In this document: one piece after another, positions 1-12,300 of the stretch | Position numbering within the stretch: position 1 is the first letter of the stretch | Layout: every line of letters starts with the position of its first letter | Source of the DNA: Clavaria fumosa | Lineage: Eukaryota; Basidiomycota; Agaricomycetes; Agaricales; Clavariaceae | Length of the DNA: 64,000 nucleotides | Direction of reading: 5' to 3' | NCBI GenBank assembly: GCA_951802425.1 | Contig: OX637797.1 | Location: 1,674,001-1,738,000 of the forward strand | Made by a program: the position numbers and the translations under genes | Notes under the pieces: generated by a model | Seen by the model: only the letters and a program-made list of their open reading frames with translations | Told to the model about the DNA's origin: nothing | Database searches by the model: none

Positions 1-2618
1 AGCACCTGGCAAAGTTCATATGAGAAGCGCTTCAATATGGACTGGGATGAGCAAGCACCATCGATCCTGGATCTTCTCAACATCCAGTGTTTCAAAATTG
101 CGGCGCATGATATCCCGGAAAGAGCTGAGGAGTTCTATTACTTCCTAGAATGGGGATATCAGTAACGGGGCGGCGCTGGCGGGCCCCTATCATATGCTCC
201 AACCTTTACGACTTCAGCAGGTTCTGCATGGAAACCTTTGGGCCAACTGAGATCTGGCCTCTTCGCTGATTCGCCAGGCCGTAATAAAACTTTGAGACGC
301 TTTTTCACTTCGTCCATGACGTCCTTCGCCGCATTCGAGTCATCCAAGAGATCCTTTCGAATAATGAGAGCAGATGGGCTAATTTGAGGCGTCTGGGATC
401 GGCTTCTGTTCGCGTTAAACCCGTTTCCCGCGCTTTCGAAAGAAGAACGTGAGGCTGGGCTAGCATTAGAAGGTTGTCCAGAGTGCGGATCCAATAGGGC
501 TGCCGCAAATATTTCTGCCGAAGCGATAACGCGCCTTTCTGAAGACGTATAAATCTGTGGGCCCATGACAAAGATGTCAGAAGGCGCTAGAATCGGAGAA
601 TAAAGCTGCACACCTTGACATTGTTCAAAGCGTCTTTATCTGCATCCCTTCAGTCTGCCATTCAGCGTACCCTGATCAGTATAAACAGAGCGCACTCATG
701 ATTGAAATATCCTTCTTCATACTCTCCCCAAGATCCCGAGACTGGTATCTTGCTGAATGCGTAAACTGCGCACAACCTGTCGATCATATGCTAGAACATT
801 TACGGGACATCGCTTACCTCTCCGCCCCATTTGAACACCAGCGTGAGTTTCGTCAGCATCTTCTCTTGACTGTCTTGAGGGTTTGAGAAGACAGGCTTCA
901 GTTGCGCCTTGGTCCCAGGTAGATCTATCTTTCGAAACAAAGCCGTGCTGAGCTGCGTCAGCTTTGCGAGGTATTCCCCAGTGGCACCAAGACTTTTCGC
1001 CTCTTCAACAGCTTCGGCGACTTGACAAAGTTGTTCTCGCTCTCTCAAAAAAATCTCATCCCTCTCACCGCGAAGAAGCGTCACAAAAGGTTTGGTCCAT
1101 GGCTCTCCAATTGGAAAGTTGAATTTGAGCTTCTGCTTCGGAGTTCGGTCAGCATGGCGGAATACGGTGACATTCGCCTTTAGGCGCCAAGTGGAAGCCT
1201 CCGGCCTATTGTGTTCAATCGTGGTTAGGGGGCGATCTACCATTGATGATTCCTGGATGCATAATGCAACGATGATTTCGGCTGCTTTATCTGATGAGGC
1301 AAGTTTAGCATTCTCCATGGGAGATTCGTTGAGCATTAATCAATACCGTAGTAAGATTCGTTGCCTTTGACAAAACTCCAGCCGTTGACGTCAATAACTT
1401 GGCTTTGCTGGCCATTGCCACACCGCAACAAATCGAACCCGCAAACCCTTTGGCCAAAACCTTCGCATATCTTGGCCGCCCATTCCTTTTCTTCATCGGT
1501 TAAGCGAGTTATAAATCTTGGGCGTGGGTAAATGAAATATCTCAGACATGTAGCGGAAAGGCGAACCGAATCTCTTTCCCTTCTGTGTTTCTTCTGACTA
1601 ATCCGTCAACAACGGGAGACCTGCGGCTCTCTGCATGGGTATATGTCTTCCCAACAGTATAAACCTTTATATCTTCAGAATTATCGACATCAATAAACTT
1701 CTCGTAGATGTAAGAGCCATTGGTCCTCGGATGGTTCAACGAAGGATCTAGTTCGCTAGATTGATTGCCCACCTTGACACGGAGGGCGATTAGCCGTCTA
1801 GGAAAGGTGCCACAGAGAGTATATCGCACTTTCCTGAATAGGCGCCGACCGCCTCCACCACGGAAGTATATGTAGACGTTGTGGTCCTCACCACTGACCG
1901 GTTTCTCCACGAACGGTTTCTCCAGCTCTTGGCCGTCGACGATGATAGCATCGCCGTCGGCGCGGAGAGAGACTTCCGAAGTGGGACGTTGTCCACCAAG
2001 TAGAATTCCAAGTCTCTGCTTCACGATTTCTCTAAGCTCATTATCTACCGCTGGACCTCCGTCACGCGAAACCTCGAGGCGGACCGGAGTCGGAACACGG
2101 AGATGATCTAGTATTGCGCCCACCAAACGTCGGTCCCACAGAATAGCCTGGCAAGGAAGGTAATTGATACAGAAGGGGCTTCTGAGCTTCACATAAGCGA
2201 TAGCCTTGTCCAGCGGGAAGTCTGTAGAATAGAAAGATATTAATACGTCACATAGCGGCCAACTCTCGACGTCTGTATAAAGATTAATATAAATAAGAAA
2301 GATGTGGTAGAAAAAGATAAAATCACCTTCGTCGAGGATGACCTTGTCCCCAAATATTTTCACCTCAATCGCACCTCTCGCCAATTCCACTATGCGAGTG
2401 AGAATCTCCCGCATGGGTTTAGAGCGCACCTTGACGTCCATGGCACAGACACCCAGCACGACATGTGTTCTGCTGCTCTCCAGAGATGACGCGATATCTG
2501 AATGAGAACCGTTTGAAGAAGGTGAAGAAGAACGGGTGAGGTTGGAGCTCGACCATGGCAAGGCACGCTCAGGAGAACGGAGAAGAGGATTCGGATAATA
2601 GTGTCTATCCCAGAGCAT
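1..2618 (-). CDS. VIP1: Diphosphoinositol pentakisphosphate kinase Vip1/Asp1 (PPIP5K), 3' end cut by window edge
   Basis: Bifunctional inositol pyrophosphate kinase/phosphatase, cytosolic, which phosphorylates IP6/5-IP7 at the 1 position. Seen: an N-terminal ATP-grasp region beginning with [20 protein letters not shown] near 2470-2410, then [15 protein letters not shown], the kinase strand [15 protein letters not shown] near 1900, and [20 protein letters not shown] near 1700. The histidine-acid-phosphatase signature [10 protein letters not shown] is near 1150, followed by the conserved [20 protein letters not shown] near 300. Several introns interrupt it. After an intron ending near 143 the last visible exon reads [20 protein letters not shown], so roughly the last third of the phosphatase domain lies outside the window. 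The ATG at 2618 gives a serine-rich leader of about 50 residues before the kinase domain; a further upstream exon cannot be excluded. Close to the window edge (about 50-60) the frame appears to shift by one base. Confidence 0.93.
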
Positions 2619-2890
2619 TGCGTACCAGTAAAAGCTATCAAGAGAGTTGAAGAAGGGTGTTCGAGTCTAATCTCGACCTGCGACCTTTTGACACATGACA
2701 TGCATGACCCTCGTACATGCGTGAACATGCGTGCTTGGCGGCGAGTGTTCAGGCCATAAGTCACGTGAGGAACCCAGAGGGTGGTGGTATTGCGCTGTTT
2801 AACTTCTTTTACAGTAAGCTATCCGATTCGGTTACAGATGTGTAATTTGCTTCTTTCTCTAAACATGGCCTCCTACTACGGAGAGCTGGC

Positions 2891-4903
2891 TTACACCCTC
2901 AGCGAGTTCGTCAGTCCCACCTTCTATTATTTTTGTGATCTAGTACCGGACCATCCATTGAGATCACCAGAACCATGAAGATAACACAAAAAGTTACTTA
3001 CTTTTCCAATTGCGACTGTCTTGCCTAGGGACAGCAGGTGTTCAGAATAGGCGTATGTGACGACTGAGCACTTACCCTCGTCGCGAAGAGTGAAACGGCC
3101 TAGTTGTTGATAATCAGCGAATCGCTCCACGCAAATTGGAGCAGTCGATTCAATTAAGGCGACAATTTTTTGACCTAACAAATGATATTGAACCGTCTGT
3201 TGGGAACTCGGCGATGCGCCCACCTTTCTTAGCGAATTGCGGGGCTTTCTTCGATTTGCGACCAGTGGCCTTATCAAAGTAGTGCAGGAGCGCCTGTAGC
3301 AACGGTTCTATTTTATTTGTTTCTCCCAGAAGAGTAGAGTGAATCGGAAACATACTCGTAACGTTACTTCCTCTGTAAGGGTGTGTACATGCAACACCGC
3401 CGAATACCCTGCGCAGATTATGTTCTTATGTTCAAGTATCGCTAGCTGCGCCTCGAACTGGCGAACGGCATGAACTGGTTTGGCGGGGCTCGTCAAGACA
3501 AAACCAGGGCTGACGTCCTCGTCCTCAACGCCGCGCAGACGGATGCGGACATTGTCACCACAAAGAGCAGAGTTGACCTCGTCCTCCAGCTCGTTATAGA
3601 TAGCGGCCACTTCGACTTGGACCTTGTTTGGCATGAGTATCAAACTGTCTCCTTTGCGGAGATGGCCTGATTCTAATTTGCCAACGACGATGGTTCCCAT
3701 GTCCTTGTATTTCTCAGATACAGGCATCATGAGGGGCCCGTTGACTTTGCGGTCGACCATCGGCATATGGTCTAAATGCTCAATGAAGGAAGGACCACTG
3801 ATGCATGTTCAGAAATGGTTTCGTGATCGACTTAAGCGAAGGTACGCACTCCCACCACGAACACGCCGACTTCGGTACTCTTTCTATGAGATTGAGTCCA
3901 GTGTAGCCGGAGACGGGAATGAACTTGACATCCGTTTTAACGTTGTAGCCAGCCGCTCTCACGAAGGGAGTCAACTTGTCCTTTATTTCATCGTAGCGTG
4001 CTTTTGACCACTCCACGGTGAGATCATCCATTTTGTTGATGGCGACGACGACTTTGGAAACTCCCGCCGTCTTGACAAGCATGATGTGCTCCCGCGTCTG
4101 ACCGCCACGTTCAAAACCTGTTTCGAATTCACCCTTGCGGGCGGAGATAACAAGGATCGCAACGTCCGCCTGAGCTGCACCGGATATCATGGAAGGAACG
4201 TAGGTCTTGTGGCCAGGAGCATCCAGGATGGTATAACGGCGAAAGCTGGTCTCAAAATACGCCCTCCCTACCTCGACGGTTTTGCCTTTAAGCCGTTCCT
4301 GCGGAGTAGAATCAAGCGCCCAGCTGAGGTACCAGGTTTCCCGACCTGCTTCCTTAGCTTCCCGTTCGTACTTTTCCATAGTCCGTTTGTCTACAGTTCC
4401 AGTCATAAATAGAAGGTTTCCACCCATGGTACTTTTGCCTGCGTCGACGTGCCCGATGAATACGATATTTAGATGTTCTTTGGCTGTGATGTAGTTGAAG
4501 ATGGAGGCAGCAAAAAGTCAGGAGAGGGTATATACACACCATCACCGTATAGATCTTCGAGAACACTCTCATCCACAACACGTATATCCTGTACGATGGC
4601 AGTTGTGTCTGTTTTTGCTGCTGAGGTCTTGAATGCGGGAGTGGCGCTGGGCGCAGGAGAGCTCGAGGTTGGCTTGGAAGCGGGAAGTGAGTGCTGGACT
4701 TGCTGGGCTTGCTGAGTAGGCGCAGAACGTTGCGGAGGTGAAAGTTGAGAACTACCGATACTCAAGGAAATGGTTGGGGCTGGTGCTGGTGCCACGGTCG
4801 ACACCGGACGTTCGACAGGTTCCATAGGCAGAGATGGTTGTGGTGGTGGTTTGTAAGTCCTTCCTGGAACGAATTCAAAGGCACCAGCGTTTAATCGGCT
4901 CAT
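2891..4903 (-). CDS. SUP35: Eukaryotic peptide chain release factor GTP-binding subunit eRF3
   Basis: Translation termination GTPase that delivers eRF1 to stop codons. Seen: P-loop GHVDAGKS near 4455, YLSWALDSTPQERLKGKTVE, DAPGHK, NKMDD, and the eRF3-typical linker ISARKGEFETGFERGGQTRE. Domain 2 follows (MMPVSEKYKDMGTIVVGKLE), then domain 3 ending in RFADYQQLGRFTLRDEG and TVAIGK. The ATG at 4903 starts MSRLNAGAFEFVPGR, which fits the PAM2 motif that binds the MLLE domain of poly(A)-binding protein. The N domain is only about 150 residues of Pro/Ser/Ala/Gln and lacks the Gln/Asn-Tyr-Gly repeats of the yeast prion domain. The last exon appears to be the short stretch reading VGLTNSLRV, ending at the TAA at 2891-2893; that splice is inferred. 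It is divergent from SLA1. Confidence 0.93.
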
Positions 4904-5280
4904 GATCCAAGGTAGGTGTTGTATGAGCAAGTAGAAGAGGTGTGCACAACAACCGATCAGGTGAATCAGGTGAATCAGGTTGCGGATTATCGCAGCCGCA
5001 GTGACTGGCAATGATTCAAAGTCCCACGTAAAAAATACAAAACAAGGAATTGGGTAACATTCAGAACATTCTTCAACGCTGACAATTGTATGGTATGCTC
5101 GCAGTCGTTTCCGTACCTGTGCAGGCGCGGATACGGAAGCGTGACCTACGGGTGAATCACAGCCAAGTCACGAGCACACAGGATCAGTCAGTGGGCTTGA
5201 CGTGCTACCATCAGAACCATTTCAATCTCAAGCTCAAGCCTTGACACCCACCGACTTTGCACTTGGCAATTTCATGACTC
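4904..5280. promoter_or_regulatory. Divergent intergenic region between eRF3 and SLA1
   Basis: 377 bp between two start codons facing away from each other, so it must hold both promoters. A short direct repeat AGGTGAATC is visible around 4960-4980. No TATA box or other convincing site was recognised. Confidence 0.45.
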
Positions 5281-8200
5281 ATGGCTGCGGAAGTCGAAGA
5301 ATATTTAGCCGTTCTCAAGGCGTCGTACGATTATAATCCCCAGTCAGAGGATGAGATAGCCATGCAAGAAAACCAGATCCTCTTTCTTCTGGAGAAGGTC
5401 GATGACGAGTAGGTCTTAGCCCATCGTTGGCGGTCAATGACAGGATTCTCAATGGCCCAATCACAGTTGGTGGAGGGTTAAGCTCAAAGGCGATTCTTCA
5501 GATGCAGATGGCCTTGTCGGTCTCGTGCCAGCGGCTTACGTCGAACAGGTATGTGCATCAAAATCAACTAAATCACCACCGTCCTATCTGACCTATTAAT
5601 TCAGGCGGAACATACCTCACTTGTAAAGGCGCTCTATGACTATAGTGCTGTCGCTCCCGGGGAACTATCGATAAAGGAGGACGAGGTCTTACTGGCATTT
5701 AATGAAGAAGATGACTGGCTATTGGTGCAGAGTCAATTGGAGGGAGGCAAGGCTGGGTTTATACCCGCGAACTACGTCGAGGTTCAATAAGAATCTGCCT
5801 TGTCCAACTTACAGGCTGATGCATTCTACAGGTTCACAACTCTGAAGAACCGAAAGCTGATCCCCTTCTCCAAGTCGTCATACCACCTTCCGTACGGAAA
5901 CTTCACCCCCCCCTAACCTACCCACTTATCAACCGTTTAGCCTGTCCAACCTACCAGCGTTTATGTTGACCCTGAAGATCGTGTGAAGGCAGCCAAGGCA
6001 CGCGCGGATGATATCCTAACTTGGACTCTGTCCGAAGTGGACAAGAAGGGGAAGAAGAAGAAAGGCACCCTCGGCGTCGGGAATGGTTCTGTCTTTTTCG
6101 CCAGCGAGTCAGACAAGGCAAGAGTGCTGTCAAGTTACCTCGCAGTCTCATCCTCATGTATTCTCGTAGACTCCAGTGCAGAAGTGGCAGACTGTGGACA
6201 TCACCTCAGTCACTATCGAGAAGTCGAAGCATGTTCATATCGAAGTTGGTGGCTCTGACCCGGCTCATCTTCATTTCAACGCAGGCTCCAAAGATACCGC
6301 CGAGGCTGTTCTCGCGAAGCTGGAATCATCGAGACAGATATCGAGCGCTTCGACTTCTCCCTCCACGCCTCGTCAGGAAAGCACGCCTTCTGCTAGTCCC
6401 ACACAACCACGAAGACTTCCTCCGGCGATATACAAGAAGAACGCTTCCGTGCACTTCTCTCTCTCTTCGCCCGTTGTTATACCCCCGCGGGAGCCGTCCG
6501 AGGAAGAAGAAACCGAAGCCAACGATATCCAGGGGGACAACGATCATGAGGTTGCAGATTACAAAGGGGATTTCGCTGTCGCATTGTACGACTTTGATGC
6601 GGATGGTGAAGACGAGCTTTCTGTCAAAGAGGGTGAAAGGCTTGTCATCTTGGAGAGGGATGGGGATGAATGGTGGAAGTGTCGGAATGCGGATGGTGCC
6701 GAAGGCGTTGTCCCTGCGTCGTATTTAGAAGTAAGTGTACCCGCTAGCCTCCTGATACTGCGAGAGGCTGAGCTCCATCTCTCTAGGCTGATGACGCTGG
6801 TCCAGTCGAAACCGCTCCTGTGCCCGAGACATCTCAGCCCGTTAAACGAGAAATACCTAAACCCGCATATACTGAGGAAGCGCGCCAGACTCCAGAGCCC
6901 GCACGTGTTGTGAAAGTCACTGCGGCTCCAGTCGAGGTCGAGACTAAGCGGCGTAAAGATATCATCATCACTAAAGCAGCAGCCTTTCCAAAACCGCAAG
7001 ACGTACCACAGAAGTCCTCATCGTGAGTGTTTGAGGCTTGGCGACGTCACTCCATCAGTTCATGTCGTGCTAGACATAGAACCACCACTCCAAAGCACGA
7101 GCCTTCTCCCCCTGCAGCAGGTGGATCCACGAGCGAAGCGAAACGTGAGGGAGCACACAGTCTCTAAGGCTTCCAAATACTTTCTTAACTTATACGTACA
7201 GGTGGTGGGCCGTCCCCCGACAAAGTTCGTGTTTGGCATGACAGAACGGGCCAATTCCGAGTCGAAGCTGCTTTCCTCGGTTTCAACAAGGGCAAGATTA
7301 GGCTACACAAAGTCAACGGGGTCACCGTGGAGGTTCCGTCAGAGAAGATGTCGGTAGAAGATATGCGCTACATCGACAAGCTGACCAATAAAGCATCTGC
7401 GCCCCCTTCATCATCTGTGCCGCCTCCTCAGACCAAAAGGCTAGCCGACGACGACGTTCCTCTGGCCGTTTTGAAAAGTGAGGCTCCCCGAGCGACTGCA
7501 TCTCGGCCCGCTCCGTCGAAGAAAGGACCTGCAATCGACTGGTTTAGCTTCTTCCTGTCAGCTGGTTGCGATGTAGACGATTGTACGCGCTATGCCTCCG
7601 CATTCGAAAGAGACAAGATCGATGAAGCCCTCTTACCTGACATTACGGACGCCACCATGCGCTCTTTGGGCCTGCGTGAAGGCGACATCATCCGTGTGAC
7701 CAAGGCGATTCAGCAGAGGAAGCCTGGGCAGAGTGTCGCTGATGCACGACAAGAACAAGTACGCCTCGACGAAGCACTTGCCAGGCAACTTCAGGCTGAA
7801 GAAAATAATGGAGTGCCATTCCGGAATCAGTCCGCTCCCAACATCTTCGCTGGTCCGCAAGGCGCGCTAAAGAGCCAACGTCGGGGGAGGCCGCAACCTA
7901 CCAAAACCCCACCGCCTGCGTCTGTAGATCTCAACGCCATTTCGACGGCGTCGGAAACCATGCAGCGCACCATTTCTCCCCAGGTAACAGCGTCTGCATC
8001 TAGTCCTGTCCAAGCGCCCCCACGGACCAGCTCTGCTGCGAATGCCAATGGCTTCGATGACGATGCCTGGACGAACCGTCCTAGCTCAACAAAGACGTCT
8101 ACCGCAGCCCCTGCCGTGGCGACGCGTGCTCCTTCTGCGCCGCCGGCGTCAGCTCCAACCGCAGCGCCATCCGCCGCATTCTCCTCTGCGCCGCCTCAGC

Positions 8201-9293
8201 CAGCATCGCAACAGGCTCCAAACCAAAGCACGGGAGGCGGTCTATCCAAGACAACTGAATCCGACATCTTTGATCAGCTTGTGAGATTGAGTGAGCTACG
8301 CGCACAAAACTCTGCGTCTTCGCCCCCATCTCTTCCAACGACGTTGGGCCCAGCTACCCCGATTGTGCCCACCAGTTTCCAAGCTGGCCTGGGGATGGGT
8401 TCATCATCGGTTCCAATAGGACAACATTTACAGAACCAACAATCGGGTATCCTCCCTCCTGCCAACGGTCCACGAGGACCGTATGCCCCCGTTCCCGCCA
8501 ATCAACCGTTGTTGCAACCTCTCGTACCTACTAGGACTGGTTTCGGCGGCTTTGTTCCCACGCGCCCCAGCAACCTCACGACACCGTTGCAGAACCAGCC
8601 TGCACTTGGACAAGGACCTCTGGGATTGCAGGCAGCGCCTACTGGGTTCATAGCCCCTCAGCCGACCGGATTTGTAGTGACTCAGCCTGCTGGGTTTCTG
8701 GCCCATCAGCCGACGGGATTCATACAGACTCAGCCAACCGGATTTGTAAGGAACCTTTCAGGCGGTCTCATCGGAACTCAGCCCACAGGCTACGCTAAAC
8801 CCCCGCTGCTACTCCCTCAACCGACCGGCGTTTATGGCAACGTTCTTGGAATTCCGAACGGTGCTGGTCAACCCAGTAAGCTCATATTCACTTGCAAAAG
8901 TCAATGCCTGCTGAGCACCAACGACAGATCTTTCGGGCTTTAATCCTACGGCCACCTCCTATAACCCCCCTCCAGTCCCGCCCCTACCATCGTCGGTCAG
9001 CGGTAACAGCACCTCACCTGCTAATATTTTCGCGCAGATGAGATCTGGGACTTTCGCCTCGGATGACGATAACAAGACCCCACAGTCTGCCGGCATGTTT
9101 TCTTCCGTTCAAATCCCATTGTTGTCACTCATCACCTGATTACAGACAAATATAATGCTCTTCGGCCAACCTGTAAGTGTCCATTAGTTTCATACAATTT
9201 GTTTCTGAAGTCCATGTTCCACCAGTGGCCACACAGCCAACAGGGTTCGGATTTCAGAATGGTTACCAGCAGGGTGGATTTACAGGATATTGA
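5281..9293 (+). CDS. SLA1: Actin cytoskeleton-regulatory/endocytic adaptor Sla1
   Basis: Scaffold of cortical actin patches that links endocytic cargo and clathrin to actin nucleators (with Pan1 and End3 in yeast). Seen in order: two N-terminal SH3 domains (AVLKASYDYNPQSEDEIAM, then KALYDYSAVAPGELSIKEDE), and the PH-like homology region around VYVDPEDRVKAAKARADDIL to HVHIEVGGSDPAHLHFNAGS. A third SH3 (AVALYDFDADGEDELSVKEG near 6580) follows, then the SHD1 cargo-binding domain (RVWHDRTGQFRVEAAFLGF near 7225-7290). A SAM-like domain (IDWFSFFLSAGCDVDDC near 7533) precedes a long Pro/Ala/Ser-rich tail. From 8630 to 8840 lie about seven QPTGF-type repeats matching the LxxQxTG motifs phosphorylated by Ark/Prk kinases in yeast. 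The gene ends with GYQQGGFTGY and a TGA at 9291. ATG 5281 directly precedes SH3-1. Most introns are short and clear. Confidence 0.95.
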
Positions 9294-9363
9294 CCTGGAA
9301 AACCATATCAATAGCATTAGTATGGTCGTACACATGTTGAGTATGATCGCATAAGTTATGATA

Positions 9364-12300
9364 TCATGGTGCCTCTACAATTCCCTGAGCGTACCCGACT
9401 CGAGCGAAATACGTCTTCAAACCTTGTCGAATCTCCGGGGCAATGTCTCTGGCCAGCAGCTCCGTGGCCAACGGATAGATTGCGGGGAGATATCGAGAAA
9501 ACTGGGCAATATGTTCGGAGTTTGCCTACGTAAATCAGGTGATGGACTTACTGCCTTGTCATCGAATCGACAAATTCCATCTAAGATTTCTGCAATTACT
9601 GGAGTCCAGGCAGCAATATTTTTGCTCTGAGTGTCAGGACGCAATTTATTATAATCCTGCAGCACCCCAAGACCCAGTCTGTGGCAATACGTCAGCAGAG
9701 AAACTGAGATTCGGTCAAAGGGAACACCCACGGCAACAAACGCTCTGCTATCTGGGGCCGGACCGCTTGATGCTCTGGTCTAGGATCGTAGTACATTCGC
9801 AAGAGCACATGCACAAGTGTCGCGGCACTACTTGATTCCTGTTTGAGCAGATTGGGAAGATGCTTCATGAAACCTTAAAACCCACATTAAGCAAAGCACA
9901 GGGTAAGGCTCAAATATGGAAATCGCAACTCACCGACTTTCCATAATCCCGTCCGAAGCTCTTTGTCCTCATTGAACATGCGTGCGAATTGGTAACTGTG
10001 ATCCAGAACACCCATCAAACGAAGAAGGTGCTCTGGGGGAATGGTTGTGTAAACCTTCTCGTTGCGGAGAAGATCGTTTGTCGTTTCGATGAGGAGGAGC
10101 TGAAGAACGCATTTGACGATGATCTGCTTGAAGATACGCCGTCGATCAAGGTGTGAGGATCGGGCATTGAGTTTAGTTGGTTGCTCTCCAGCGGGAGGGG
10201 ATAGAGGCGCAGGTAAAATGGCTTGACCATTTGGATCTACCATGATTCGTGAGCACGAGTAGATTTCATGCCTGATGATTCTGACCTGCAGATTCCTGGG
10301 AATCCGAAATACTGCTATCAAGTTCCACCCTGAGCGTCTCATCGAACAACTGGTGTGGAGTCGTAGTGCGGAACAGTCTAACGAAAGTCGTAGCCACTCT
10401 TTCCCAGCGAACACCGCTTAGCTTTTCTATGTTGTTCTCGAGAAGCTGTTGCAGACAAGATGTGCCTATGCGAGCCAATGTATCATTCTCTGCAGTTAAT
10501 CAGTATTAAATCACAATGGAAGGAAAAGAAAGTTGGGTACCTTGGCATATGCAAACACAAAGAAGCTCCAGCAAGCCATCGAGAAACCGTTCCAATATGT
10601 CAAAATAGAATGTATATAGATCGACGAGGTCACGGAGTGCTTGAATCATGGTCGTTGATAACCAGACGCTCATATCTTCCTGTGTGTTAAAGCGAGACAG
10701 ATCTTGGCTTGACCTGAGGATGGAAAATATCGGGAAGAGCAGTTCCTGGCAGACAGTGTCCCAAAACTCCACACTAAATGTTGAGCCATATGTCTTAAGC
10801 GTCGAAAAGAGAGAATCTAAGGCGCTGTAGAAGAAACGTGAGAATCAACGTTTCACATTCGTCGTTTTATTTGTACGCACAGTCGCCTTACTTCTAAATC
10901 TTCGCCGTTCATGATGACATCATAAAAACCGAAAAGCACTGGATACCAGTACTTGATCATGTTGTCTTCCATTGGAGATGGAGAGTCATTCCCCAATCCG
11001 CACTCGGGGCACTCGAGCATGACCGGTATGAGTCCGCGGAGCATAGCGATGGCAAGTAAACTGATTTTCTGATACTTGCTGGCCTTGCAGAACTCAGTGA
11101 TACAGACGGTAAAGTCAGCAAACGAGCCATGCCGCGCAATTGCCATGAAGTGATGTTGATTCACACGTGTGACGATCTCGAAAGCTGAGCTCACGATCTT
11201 CTCTAGGTGAGGTTTCAGTCATGGGATATCATCCAAAAAGGCTGCAGATACTCACGTGTGGTTACTCTCGACGCAGCAGTGAAGACGCCAAACATTGTTC
11301 TCCAGCCCGATCGCAAGTTTTGTACACGAACCTGTATCATCTGCTGGAGACATTGCAAGACCTGCAATGACGACGACTAAGCACCTCGATCACGATAATG
11401 TTTTGGAATGGTCGCTACCATATCTTGTATATCCGGATTATTGTTGTCAGACATAGTTCGCTCAAATGGCTTCAAGAAATCCTTCTGGAATTTGAAATGT
11501 GGAAGTTCTTCCTTTTCAAGAAAGCGCATTGCTAATTGTCGAAGGGAGTCGAGGGCGAAGATAGCCACATCTGGATTACTATGGCAGCATACCTAGTTTG
11601 CGATAAGACAATCGGGTGCGTAAGGGAGGCCGTTAGAGTGACCTGATTGAAATGTTGCCCTAAGATGTCCCACAGATTGGACCATTCTAATCGAATCCGA
11701 CTCATGTTATAATATGAGATTTCGACAAGCTTTTGGAGGCTGAACGTGCGAGGATGTTGAGATAAACCTGAAGACTGGATTTCCTCCCACGAGACGTCGC
11801 TCAGGGCACGGACAAAATCCACTATGGCAGTCTACAACAAAAGAAGTCAGAATTACGACAGACACAATTCGATTAGAATGCACCCCAGATAAATACTGGC
11901 TGAACGAGAAGACCATGTCAGCGGCAACGGTAATATGTGTGGATCTGCTCTCGTTTGCAAGCTCCTCTGTCGGAATTTTGCGCGCTCTGCTACCACATCA
12001 TATGTATCTGACAGGAAGGGCTGGATTAATGACACGTACCCTTTGCGACCGACCTCTGGAACGTCGACGCCGCTGCTGATAAGCTGCATACGCTCGAGTT
12101 GACTCACGCACATTAAAACTTCATGCCAAGAGCTTTTCAAATGATCGCCTTCAGTCACAGCGATATCGAGCAGTGTCTTGATAGCCTCCATATTTTTGGA
12201 TTTCATCTCGCCCAAATTATTGAGGAAGGTGAACTTCGCCAGGGTTGTGACGAATGCGTTTCGTTCCAAATCTAGGTCAAAGTAGCAGGCTATGCGGATG

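Noticed and set aside
1..165. A + strand frame of 54 codons ending in TAA that looks like the end of a gene
   Set aside because: The minus strand of the same stretch reads [20 protein letters not shown], the expected continuation of Vip1 after an intron, so the + frame is its shadow.
8042..8706. Alternative frames over the Pro/Ala-rich region of SLA1
   Set aside because: Shadows produced by GC-rich repeats; the SLA1 frame alone has conserved domains and QPTGF repeats.
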